Source: Glaciihabitans arcticus (GTDB lineage Bacteria; Actinomycetota; Actinomycetes; Actinomycetales; Microbacteriaceae). Taken from it: DNA of 64,000 nt. Location of the stretch: NCBI RefSeq assembly GCF_004310685.1, contig NZ_SISG01000001.1, positions 124,001 through 188,000 of the forward strand. Reading direction: 5' to 3'. A program made the translations under genes and the position numbers. This document shows positions 27,143 to 34,926 of this stretch, one piece after another. How positions within the stretch are numbered: position 1 is the stretch's first letter; each line of letters starts with the position of its first letter. The notes beneath the pieces were generated by a model that saw only the letters and a list, made by a program, of their open reading frames with translations, searched no databases and had not been told where the DNA came from.

Positions 27143-28519
27143 ATGAGCACCTCGACGACCTCGCGTTCCGGCATGCTGACGATGGACGAGCTCACCGCGC
27201 TCGTCGACAAGCGTGAGATCGACACGGTGATAGTGGCGTTCACCGACATGCAGGGCCGACTCGTCGGAAAGCGCGCATCCGCCCGACTGTTTGTCGAGGA
27301 GATCGCCGCTCACGGCGCCGAGTGCTGCAACTACCTGCTCGCGGTTGACGTCGAGATGAACACGGTCGACGGCTACAAGATCTCGTCGTGGGAGAAGGGC
27401 TATGGCGACATGGCCATGATCCCCGACCTCGACACGCTGCGCCTCGTTCCGTGGCTACCCGCGACGGCCATGGTCATCGCCGATATGACATGGCTGGATG
27501 AAACCCCTGTCGTTCAGAGCCCACGCGAGATCCTCAAGCACCAGTTGTCACTCCTCGCCGAGAAGGGGCTCGAGGCGTTCGTCGGCACCGAGCTCGAGTT
27601 CATCGTCTTCGACGACAGCTACCGCGACGCCTGGGCGAAGAAGTACGAAGGGCTCACCCCCGCCAGCGACTACAACATCGACTACGCGCTGTTGGCGTCG
27701 ACCCGGATGGAACCGCTGATGCGGGACATCCGCAACTCGATGGATGCGGCGGGCATGTATTCGGAGGGCATCAAGGGCGAGTGCAACTTCGGCCAGCAGG
27801 AGATCGCGTTCCGCTACACAGACGCGCTCGCGACCTGCGACAACCACTCGATCTACAAGAATGGTGCCAAGGAGATCGCGGACCGCCACGGCAAGTCGCT
27901 GACCTTCATGGCCAAGTTCAACGAGCGCGAGGGCAACTCGTGCCACATACACCTCTCGGTGCGCTCGACGAAGGGTGAGGCGGTGATGGCCGGCGACGGT
28001 GAGCACGGCTTCTCGAAGCCCATGGAGCACTGGATCGCCGGGCAGCTGAAGGCCATGCGCGAGCTCACGCTGTTCTTCGCCCCCAACATCAACTCCTACA
28101 AGCGCTATGTCGAGGGCAGCTTCGCGCCGACCGCGGTCGCCTGGGGCCTCGACAACCGCACCTGCGCACTGCGCGTCGTCGGCCACGGATCCGGTCTGCG
28201 CGTCGAGAACCGCGTGCCTGGCGGAGACGTCAACCAGTACCTCGCCACCGCCGCGATCATCGCGGGCGGGCTCTACGGCATCGAGCACGAACTCGAGCTG
28301 GAGCCGATCTTCGAAGGCAACGCCTACGGCTCGGACGCCCCGCGCGTGCCCTCGTCGCTGCGCGAGGCCACCTCGTTGTTCGCCTCCTCGGAGATCGCCC
28401 TGCAGGCCTTCGGCGCCGACGTGGTCGAGCACTACCTGAACAACGCACGCATCGAACAGGCGGCCTACGACGCCGCGGTCACCGATTGGGAAAGAGTCCG
28501 TGGTTTTGAACGTTTCTGA
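27143..28519 (+). CDS. Glutamine-synthetase-like gamma-glutamyl amine ligase
   Basis: A 458-residue member of the glutamine synthetase fold (beta-grasp about 20-125, catalytic domain after). Visible active-site stretches include FVGTELEFIVF (metal-binding Glu), GIKGECNFGQQEIAFRY, EGNSCHIHLSVRS and NRTCALRVVGHG. It lacks the adenylylation region of GlnA and belongs with PuuA, GlnA3 and GlnA4, which ligate glutamate to an amine with ATP. Divergent from an ethanolamine-type permease and followed by hydrolase, aldehyde dehydrogenase and SDR genes, it most resembles the role of Streptomyces GlnA4 (gamma-glutamyl-ethanolamide synthetase). Polyamine as substrate remains possible. Confidence 0.85.
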   Translation: MSTSTTSRSGMLTMDELTALVDKREIDTVIVAFTDMQGRLVGKRASARLFVEEIAAHGAECCNYLLAVDVEMNTVDGYKISSWEKGYGDMAMIPDLDTLRLVPWLPATAMVIADMTWLDETPVVQSPREILKHQLSLLAEKGLEAFVGTELEFIVFDDSYRDAWAKKYEGLTPASDYNIDYALLASTRMEPLMRDIRNSMDAAGMYSEGIKGECNFGQQEIAFRYTDALATCDNHSIYKNGAKEIADRHGKSLTFMAKFNEREGNSCHIHLSVRSTKGEAVMAGDGEHGFSKPMEHWIAGQLKAMRELTLFFAPNINSYKRYVEGSFAPTAVAWGLDNRTCALRVVGHGSGLRVENRVPGGDVNQYLATAAIIAGGLYGIEHELELEPIFEGNAYGSDAPRVPSSLREATSLFASSEIALQAFGADVVEHYLNNARIEQAAYDAAVTDWERVRGFERF

Positions 28520-29255
28520 GTCCGCCAAGCCGGTTATCGGCGTCACCACCTACCTCGAGCAGGCGCAGACCGGAGTGTGGGACACCCAGGCGGCCTACCT
28601 CCCGCGCGTCTACTTCGACGCGGTGAACAACGCGGGCGGCATCGCCGTGCTGTTGCCGCCGCAGCCGGTCGACGCGGAGATCGCCCACGCTGTGCTGAGC
28701 CGACTCGACGGCGTGATCATTGCGGGCGGCAAGGATGTGAACCCGGCGCTCTACGGCCAGGAGCGACTCCTCACCACCGACGAGCCGCGCGAGGACCGCG
28801 ACGATTGGGAGAACGCGCTGCTGGCCGCCGCCATCGAAGACGAGGTGCCGTTCCTCGGCATCTGCCGCGGGCTGCAGATGCTCAACGTGAACCGCGGCGG
28901 AACCCTCCACCAGCACCTGCCCGACGTCGTCGGCAGCGAGCGGTACAGCCTCGGCGGCGGAGTCTTCGCCGACAACGAGGTCTTCGTCGACTCGGGAACC
29001 CAGGTCGGCGACCTCCTCGGGGGCGGCGAGACGCTGATCGGCAAGTCGTACCACCACCAGGCCATCGATGCGGTGGGGGACGGCCTCACCGTGACCGCGC
29101 GATCCGACGATGGAACGGTGCAGGCCGTGGAGGTGGACGGGATGCCCTTCGGGATCGCCGTGCAGTGGCATCCCGAGCACACGCCCGAAGACCTGCGACT
29201 GTTCGCGGGACTCGTGGAAGCGGCCCGCGCGCACCGGGCAGTGACCGTCGCATGA
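28500..29255 (+). CDS. Class I glutamine amidotransferase-like gamma-glutamyl hydrolase (PuuD-like)
   Basis: A 251-residue peptidase C26 protein. The nucleophile is C122 in FLGICRGLQMLN, and the catalytic His-Glu pair is in VQWHPEHTPED near the C-terminus; the early IAGGKDVNPALYG stretch is typical of PuuD. It should release glutamate from a gamma-glutamylated acid at the end of the pathway. The GTG start lies 20 bases inside the end of the upstream ligase gene, with GAAAGAG upstream; its stop overlaps the next start (ATGA). Such tight packing supports a single operon. Confidence 0.87.
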   Translation: MVLNVSESAKPVIGVTTYLEQAQTGVWDTQAAYLPRVYFDAVNNAGGIAVLLPPQPVDAEIAHAVLSRLDGVIIAGGKDVNPALYGQERLLTTDEPREDRDDWENALLAAAIEDEVPFLGICRGLQMLNVNRGGTLHQHLPDVVGSERYSLGGGVFADNEVFVDSGTQVGDLLGGGETLIGKSYHHQAIDAVGDGLTVTARSDDGTVQAVEVDGMPFGIAVQWHPEHTPEDLRLFAGLVEAARAHRAVTVA

Positions 29256-30613
29256 CCTCGACCACACTCATCAACCCCGCTGACGAGTCGGTGATCCGCG
29301 ATGTCGAGCACCGCTCGCTCGCCGAGGTCGACGACGCCGTGCTGCACGCGCTCAGCGCGCAGAAGGCCTGGGCGGCGCTCGCCCCGGCGGAACGCGCCGC
29401 AGGGCTGCGCCGTTTTGCGCTCGCTGTCGAGGGAGCGATCGAGGAGCTTGCGCTGCTCGAGGTGCTCAACTCGGGCCACCCCATCGGCCAGGCGCGCTGG
29501 GAAGCCGGCCACGTTCGAGACGTGCTGAACTACTACTCCGCGGCGCCCGAGCGGATGATCGGCAAGCAGATCCCCGTCGCCGGCGGCATCGACCTCACCT
29601 TTCTCGAACCTCTCGGCGTCGTCGGCATCATCGTGCCGTGGAACTATCCGATGACGATAGCGAGCTGGGGCTTCGCGCCCGCGCTCGCCGCAGGCAACGC
29701 GGTGCTGCTGAAGCCCGCGGAGTGGACGCCGCTCACCGCGATCCGCCTCGGCGAACTCGCCCTCGAGGCGGGGCTTCCCGAAGGCCTGTTCCAGGTGCTG
29801 CCCGGTCGCGGAGACGTGGTCGGCACCCGCTTCGTCACCCACGAGAACGTGCGCAAGGTCGTCTTCACCGGATCCACCGCGGTCGGGAAGAAGGTGATGG
29901 CGGGCTGCGCCGAACAGGTGAAGGCCGTCACCCTCGAACTCGGCGGCAAGAGCGCCAACGTGATCTTCGCCGACGCCGACCTTGAGAAGGCAGCGGCATC
30001 CGCGCCCTATGCCGTCTTCGAGAACGCCGGGCAGGATTGCTGCGCGCGCAGCCGCATCCTCGTCGAACGAAGCGCCCTCGACCGCTTTATGGAACTGCTC
30101 GAACCCGCGGTCAAGGGTGTCGTGGTCGGCGCCCCCGGCGATGAGGCCACCGAGATGGGGCCGCTCGTCGCAAAGGCCCACTACGACAAGGTCGCCTCCT
30201 ACGTGCCCGACGACGCGCAGGTCGCGTTCCGGGGGAGTGCCCCGACCGGTGACGGGTACTGGTTCGCGCCGACCGTACTGCTGCCCGGATCCCGCACCGA
30301 TCGGGTCGTCACCGACGAGATCTTCGGTCCCGTGGTGAGCGTGCTGGCGTTCGACGACGAGGCCGACGCGATCGCGCTGGCGAACGACTCCATCTACGGC
30401 CTGAGTGGCTCGGTGTGGACGCGGGACCTGAGTCGCGGCATCCGGATGTCACGCGCCATCGACAGCGGCAACCTGTCGGTCAACTCGAACTCGAGTGTGC
30501 GCTACTCGACGCCCTTCGGCGGGTTCAAGCAGAGCGGCCTCGGTCGCGAGCTCGGGCCGGACGCCGCCTCGGCCTTCACCGAGACCAAAAACGTCTTCAT
30601 CAGCACCGATTGA
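29252..30613 (+). CDS. NAD(P)-dependent aldehyde dehydrogenase
   Basis: A 453-residue ALDH-superfamily enzyme. It has the Rossmann segment VVGIIVPWNYPM (123-134), the catalytic Glu E229 in VTLELGGKS and the nucleophilic Cys C263 in NAGQDCCARSR, then EIFGPVVSVLAFD and FGGFKQSGLGRELG. In the predicted pathway it oxidises a gamma-glutamyl aldehyde to the acid, as PuuC does. It is slightly shorter than many ALDHs because of a compact N-terminus. The start overlaps the stop of the hydrolase gene by four bases. Confidence 0.9.
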   Translation: MTSTTLINPADESVIRDVEHRSLAEVDDAVLHALSAQKAWAALAPAERAAGLRRFALAVEGAIEELALLEVLNSGHPIGQARWEAGHVRDVLNYYSAAPERMIGKQIPVAGGIDLTFLEPLGVVGIIVPWNYPMTIASWGFAPALAAGNAVLLKPAEWTPLTAIRLGELALEAGLPEGLFQVLPGRGDVVGTRFVTHENVRKVVFTGSTAVGKKVMAGCAEQVKAVTLELGGKSANVIFADADLEKAAASAPYAVFENAGQDCCARSRILVERSALDRFMELLEPAVKGVVVGAPGDEATEMGPLVAKAHYDKVASYVPDDAQVAFRGSAPTGDGYWFAPTVLLPGSRTDRVVTDEIFGPVVSVLAFDDEADAIALANDSIYGLSGSVWTRDLSRGIRMSRAIDSGNLSVNSNSSVRYSTPFGGFKQSGLGRELGPDAASAFTETKNVFISTD

Positions 30614-30627
30614 CCAGGGGGAACCGA

Positions 30628-31416
30628 ATGACCATCACGAAGATCGACCTCACGCAGCGCCTCGCCGGCAAGGTGGCGGTGATCACCGGCGGCGCGGGCG
30701 GAATCGGCTTCGCGACCGCCCAGCGTTTTGCCGCCGAAGGCGCGACCGTCGTGATCGGCGACCTATTCGAGGAATCCGGGCAGGCCGCGGCCGACGCCGT
30801 GGGCGGACTGTTCATCAAGGTCGACGTGACCGACGAGGCCCAGGTCAACAACCTCTTCGACACCGCCGTCGCCACTTACGGCTCGCTCGACATCGCCTTC
30901 AACAACGCCGGCATCTCGCCGCCCGAGGACGACTCGATCGAGACCACCGAGCTGCCGGCCTGGGATCGGGTGCAGGACGTCAACCTCAAGAGCGTCTACC
31001 TCTGCTCGCGCGCGGCACTGCGACACATGGTCAAGCAGCAGTCCGGGTCGATCATCAACACCGCCTCGTTCGTCGCGGTCATGGGCTCGGCCACGTCACA
31101 GATCTCCTACACGGCGTCGAAGGGAGGCGTGCTCGCCATGACCAAAGAGCTGGGTGTGCAGTTCGCGCGCCAGGGCATCCGTGTCAACGCGCTCTGCCCG
31201 GGGCCGGTCAACACCCCGCTGCTGCAGGAGCTGTTCGCCAAGGACCCCGAGCGCGCCCAGCGCCGCCTCGTGCACATCCCGGTCGGCAGGTTCGCGCAGG
31301 CGGAGGAGCTCGCCGCTGCCGTCGCCTTCCTCGCGAGCGACGACGCCTCGTTCATCACCGCCTCCACCTTCCTGGTCGACGGCGGCATCAGCTCCGCCTA
31401 CGTGACACCGCTGTAA
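30628..31416 (+). CDS. Short-chain dehydrogenase/reductase
   Basis: A 262-residue classical SDR. The cofactor motif TGGAGGIG is at 20-27, NNAG at 92-95, and the catalytic Tyr-Lys pair is Y161 and K165 in SYTASK. The acid residue at the end of strand 2 (VVIGDLFEE) suggests NAD rather than NADP. Within this operon it could oxidise the alcohol of gamma-glutamyl-ethanolamide to the aldehyde used by the ALDH; that assignment is inference. I chose ATG 30628 because AGGGGGAA precedes it and the upstream in-frame extension lies inside the ALDH gene. Confidence 0.88.
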   Translation: MTITKIDLTQRLAGKVAVITGGAGGIGFATAQRFAAEGATVVIGDLFEESGQAAADAVGGLFIKVDVTDEAQVNNLFDTAVATYGSLDIAFNNAGISPPEDDSIETTELPAWDRVQDVNLKSVYLCSRAALRHMVKQQSGSIINTASFVAVMGSATSQISYTASKGGVLAMTKELGVQFARQGIRVNALCPGPVNTPLLQELFAKDPERAQRRLVHIPVGRFAQAEELAAAVAFLASDDASFITASTFLVDGGISSAYVTPL

Positions 31417-31418
31417 CC

Positions 31419-32168
31419 ATGGCCGCGGCGGAGGAAGTCAGTTACGAGGGTCTGGTCAGTGAGTCGCTGTACCGACCCCTGCGTAATGGCAACGCCTTCG
31501 AAGACACGGTTGCGCGACTGCTGCAGACGATCCGACTCGGGCTCGTGGCGCCGGGCGAAGCCCTCCCGCCCGAGCGCGACCTCGCGAGCCGCTTCTCGGT
31601 GTCGCGCGATACCGTGCGGGAGGCCATCCGGTCACTGTCCGAAGCGGGTTTTCTCGCGTCCCGTCGTGGTCGGTACGGCGGAACATTCGTAAGCGACCCC
31701 ATCCCTGTTCCCGGTGATTTCGAGCGAGGGGATGTCGCTGCACCCGCCCCCACCCCGGCCGAGATCGACGATGTGCTGGGGCTGCGCGAGATTCTCGAGA
31801 TGGGCGCCGCGAGGGCTGCGGCGAACCGCTCGCTCAGCGCCGCCGAGCGCGACATGCTCTGGACACGGTTGCGCGAGACCGCCGGAGCCTCCGCGACGGA
31901 CTACCGCCGGCTCGACTCCCGCCTGCACCTGGCCATCGCGGAGGTCGTCGGCACACCCTCGCTCGTGACCCTCATCGCGGACAACCGCACGGCGGTCAAC
32001 GACCTGCTCGACCACATCCCGCTCATCACGCGCAATATCGAGCACTCGAACGAGCAGCACGAGGCGATCATCGTCGCGATCCTTACCGGCGACGAGAATC
32101 GTGCCGCGGCCGCGACCCTCGAGCACCTCGCGGGCTCGGCTGCGCTGTTGCGCGGGTTCCTGGGCTGA
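31419..32168 (+). CDS. FadR-type (GntR family, FCD domain) transcription regulator
   Basis: A 249-residue regulator: an N-terminal winged helix-turn-helix (about 25-90, with LPPERDLASRFSVSRDTVREAIRSL), then an FCD ligand domain (about 115-240, with GLREILEMGAARAAA and the His residues in DSRLHLAIAEVV and SNEQHEAIIVAI that bind metal or ligand in the family). It starts two bases after the SDR stop, so it is the last gene of the operon and probably its local, substrate-responsive repressor. Confidence 0.88.
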   Translation: MAAAEEVSYEGLVSESLYRPLRNGNAFEDTVARLLQTIRLGLVAPGEALPPERDLASRFSVSRDTVREAIRSLSEAGFLASRRGRYGGTFVSDPIPVPGDFERGDVAAPAPTPAEIDDVLGLREILEMGAARAAANRSLSAAERDMLWTRLRETAGASATDYRRLDSRLHLAIAEVVGTPSLVTLIADNRTAVNDLLDHIPLITRNIEHSNEQHEAIIVAILTGDENRAAAATLEHLAGSAALLRGFLG

Positions 32169-32221
32169 GCGCGAAACCCCGCCCCGACCGAAGTTGGGAC
32201 GGCGTCCGTGAACCGGAGAAC

Positions 32222-32752
32222 CTAGACCGCGGGCGGAGGCGTCTTCGGCGTGCGCGGCTTGGTGACCGGCTTCGGCGAGACCACGGTGGGCGGCTCGACC
32301 GGAGGAATCGGGGTCGTGGCCGTGGGCGACTTGCGCGTGGTGGCCGGCTTGGGTGCGCCAGTGGTCGGGGCTGCGGCCTTCGGCCTGGCGGCCTTGGGCG
32401 GGAGGACCGCGGTGGTCGCGGTCTCGGGTGCCACCGAAGGAGCTGCTGGCGGAACAACGGTCTCCGGCCCACCGGACGGCGTGGTCGAGGGCGGAACGAC
32501 GCTCGAGGCTGGTTCCTCCGCGGGACGTCCCGGGCTGTACAGGCCGGTCGGCGCGGGCTTGGCGGGCTTTGTCGAGGCCACGCCGTTCTTGTCGAGGTAG
32601 TGCTGCGCGGCCTTGGTGGCGACGAGCAGGAAGCGTGCGAGCAGGAACGCGAGCCCCAGCCCGACGACGAGAAGGGCGAGCATCACAATGCCCCAGACGG
32701 CCGTTCCGATGAACTGGGCGATGTGTCCGCCGTAGTTTCCGAAGCCATTCAT
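32222..32752 (-). CDS. Single-helix membrane protein with Pro/Ala-rich tail
   Basis: A 176-residue protein: a short N-terminus, one membrane helix (TAVWGIVMLALLVVGLGLAF near 17-36), then a long low-complexity tail rich in Pro, Ala, Thr and Lys (KPAKPAPTG, PKAARPKAAAP), likely disordered. Unknown function. It lies two bases after the stop of the next small membrane-protein gene on the same strand, so the two probably form one transcript. Low-complexity composition makes family assignment impossible by eye. Confidence 0.65.
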   Translation of the reverse strand: MNGFGNYGGHIAQFIGTAVWGIVMLALLVVGLGLAFLLARFLLVATKAAQHYLDKNGVASTKPAKPAPTGLYSPGRPAEEPASSVVPPSTTPSGGPETVVPPAAPSVAPETATTAVLPPKAARPKAAAPTTGAPKPATTRKSPTATTPIPPVEPPTVVSPKPVTKPRTPKTPPPAV

Positions 32753-32754
32753 TG

Positions 32755-32949
32755 TTACTCCAATTCGTCGAGCGGGGCGTTCTCACTGTCCTTGATGACG
32801 GTGCCGACGGCGATCGCCACTGTGAGACCCCAGCTGATCCACATGAGGGCGAGTCGCCAGTCACGCGGGCCCTTGCGGGATGCCTGTACGGTGCTCAGGC
32901 CACCGAAGAGTGCGCTGAGAACCGTACCGCTGAAAATGAACCTGCGCAT
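32755..32949 (-). CDS. 64-residue membrane protein
   Basis: A very short protein with two hydrophobic stretches (FSGTVLSALFGGLSTV and ALMWISWGLTVAIAVGTVI) and an acidic C-terminus (KDSENAPLDELE). The ATG at 32949 has GTGGAGG ending five bases upstream, which decides the start over an in-frame upstream ATG. Function unknown. It is the promoter-proximal partner of the Pro/Ala-rich membrane protein. Confidence 0.65.
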   Translation of the reverse strand: MRRFIFSGTVLSALFGGLSTVQASRKGPRDWRLALMWISWGLTVAIAVGTVIKDSENAPLDELE

Positions 32950-33094
32950 GTCGCCTCCACGATGTTGCTTGTTGTAACGGGCACGGCAACCGGGCCGGGC
33001 CAACTATTTAACGCTAGTGCGTGGCATCCATTCGCCCGAACTGTTCACAGGTCGCGTTCAGGCCGCAATCAGCCGTGCGAAGGTCTACTCTGAC

Positions 33095-34270
33095 ATGCGA
33101 AGAGAGGATGTCGTGCGCTCAGCAATTCTCGGAGGCATCCTCCTTGTGCTCGGTCTGGTTGCCGTTGCCGTCGGGATCCTGCCCCTCGCCGAGGCGGCCG
33201 CCGTGGCGGACCGCGTCTGGCCGATCCTGCTGTTCGTGGTCGCCATCACCGTGGTCACCGAGCTTGCCGCAGAAGCCGGGCTGTTCGGTCTGGTTGCCGA
33301 GCGCACCGCGAGCTGGGGACGCGGTCGGGGCTGGCTGCTCTGGCTGCTGGTGCTCGCGCTGTCCGTGCTCAGCACCGTGTTCCTCTCGCTCGACACTACG
33401 GCGGTGCTGCTCACACCGGTGGTCGTGCTGCTCGCACGTCACGTCGGACTGTCGCCCCTGCCCTTTGCGCTGACCAGTGTCTGGATGGCGAACACCGCGT
33501 CACTGCTGCTCCCCGTTTCCAATCTCACGAACCTGCTCGCCGAGCACGAACTGAACGGGCTGGGCCCGGCCGGATTCGCCGCGCTCATGGCCGTGCCTGC
33601 CGCGATCGCCGTGGTCGTTCCCGCACTCGCGCTCTTCCTCATCTACCGGCGTGACCTGCTGGTGCGCTACGAACTCGCGGAGAAGGAGGTGCGGGAGGAC
33701 CGCGTGCTGCTCTGGGCGAGCGGAATCGTCGTGGTGCTCGTGATCCCGCTCCTCGTCTCGGGGCTGCCGGTCTGGCTGCCGGCCGTTGCCGCCGCGGTTG
33801 TACTCGGTGGCTTCTTCCTCGTGCGGCGCCCGAGCGTGCTGCGTTTCTCGCTGCTGCCGTGGCAGCTCCTGCTGCTCGCCGCGGGGCTCTTCCTCGTCGT
33901 CGAGGCCGGGCACGCGCTCGGCCTGGCCACGGTGCTCGCCGCCGTCTCGGGTGACGGCGAGGGGCCCGTCGAGCTGCTGCGGCTCGCGGGCACGGGTGCA
34001 GTGGGCGCGAACCTGGTCAACAATCTCCCCGCCTATCTCGCGCTCGAGCCGGTGGCCGGTTCGCCGCTGCGGATCGCCGCGCTGCTCATCGGGGTGAACG
34101 TCGGCCCGCTCATCACGCCGTGGGCGTCGCTCGCGACCCTGCTCTGGCACGAGCGCCTCAAAGCACTCGGGGTGGAGATCTCCTGGCGCAGATATGCGCT
34201 GCTCGGCCTCGTCGTGGCTCCGGTCACGGTGGCGGCGGCGACCGTAGGGCTAACGCTGGTGCATCCCTAA
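33095..34270 (+). CDS. ArsB/SLC13-type transporter
   Basis: About 391 residues with 10-11 predicted membrane helices. The two repeated motifs of the ion-transporter superfamily are visible: SLDTTAVLLTPVVVLLARHV with WMANTASLLLPVSNLTNLLA in the first half, and GANLVNNLPAYLAL with IGVNVGPLITPWASLATLLW in the second. Relatives export arsenite or move dicarboxylates and sodium; no ars genes are nearby, so the substrate is open. The start is uncertain: GTG 33113 has a better ribosome binding site (AGAGAGG) than ATG 33095. Confidence 0.85.
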   Translation: MRREDVVRSAILGGILLVLGLVAVAVGILPLAEAAAVADRVWPILLFVVAITVVTELAAEAGLFGLVAERTASWGRGRGWLLWLLVLALSVLSTVFLSLDTTAVLLTPVVVLLARHVGLSPLPFALTSVWMANTASLLLPVSNLTNLLAEHELNGLGPAGFAALMAVPAAIAVVVPALALFLIYRRDLLVRYELAEKEVREDRVLLWASGIVVVLVIPLLVSGLPVWLPAVAAAVVLGGFFLVRRPSVLRFSLLPWQLLLLAAGLFLVVEAGHALGLATVLAAVSGDGEGPVELLRLAGTGAVGANLVNNLPAYLALEPVAGSPLRIAALLIGVNVGPLITPWASLATLLWHERLKALGVEISWRRYALLGLVVAPVTVAAATVGLTLVHP

Positions 34271-34290
34271 TCACAAAATAGTCTGGGAAA

Positions 34291-34325
34291 CTGACCGATC
34301 GGACAGGAGCTGACCGATCGGTCAG
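34291..34325. promoter_or_regulatory. Two tandem TetR operators
   Basis: A perfect 16-base palindrome CTGACCGATCGGTCAG at 34310-34325 and a copy with one mismatch, CTGACCGATCGGACAG, at 34291-34306, start to start 19 bases apart. They lie just before the tetR start at 34341, the expected place for autorepression and control of the MMPL-YhgE genes behind it. Confidence 0.85.
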
Positions 34326-34326
34326 C

Positions 34327-34332
34327 TACCAT
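34327..34332 (+). promoter_or_regulatory. Possible tetR -10 box
   Basis: TACCAT eight bases before ATG 34341, directly after the second operator, so a bound repressor would block it. Confidence 0.4.
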
Positions 34333-34340
34333 CGACTTCT

Positions 34341-34922
34341 ATGTCGATCACCACCCACGAAGAGCTGCGCCTCATCGCCCTCGCCGAGTTCGCCCGCGCC
34401 GGCTACGCGGGCACATCGCTGCAGCGCATCGCGGAGATCGCCGGAATGTCGAAGTCGAGTGTGCTGTACCACTTCGCGTCGAAGGAGGCCCTGCTCGAGG
34501 CCGCGGTGGGCCCCGCTATCGACCTCATGAGCGACATCCTCGACTCGATCTCCGACACCGAACTCACCGACTCCCGGCGCGCGGCCTTCGTGAGCGACTT
34601 CGTCGACTTCCTGCTGCGCCACCGGCTCGAGATCAGCACCTTCCTCAGCCAGGGGCCGTCCCTCGTCGACGTGCCGGTGATCGACCGCGCCAACGCCCTT
34701 GTCGAACGCCTCGCCGACTACTTCTTCCGCGCCGCACCGACCGTCGAGGCACGACTGCGTTTTGGCATCGCCCTCGGTGGATCCGCGTACATCCTCGGCT
34801 CGCAGCCGGGCACCGAACACAAGACCGAGATTCCGGACGACGAGATCAGAGCTGCTCTCATCACCATCCTCACCGAGCTGCTCGCACCCGTTCCCGTCCG
34901 TCCACCCACATCTCTGGAGTAA
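34341..34922 (+). CDS. TetR family repressor
   Basis: A 193-residue regulator with a TetR helix-turn-helix in the first 50 residues (AGTSLQRIAEIAGMSKSSVLYHFASKEAL is the core, about 23-51) and a ligand-binding C-terminal domain of no specific family. Two palindromes upstream match TetR operators. It is followed four bases later by the MMPL gene, so repressor and transporter share a transcript. The ligand is presumably a substrate of the exporter or a membrane-damaging compound; this is inference from context. Confidence 0.92.
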   Translation: MSITTHEELRLIALAEFARAGYAGTSLQRIAEIAGMSKSSVLYHFASKEALLEAAVGPAIDLMSDILDSISDTELTDSRRAAFVSDFVDFLLRHRLEISTFLSQGPSLVDVPVIDRANALVERLADYFFRAAPTVEARLRFGIALGGSAYILGSQPGTEHKTEIPDDEIRAALITILTELLAPVPVRPPTSLE

Positions 34923-34926
34923 TCCC

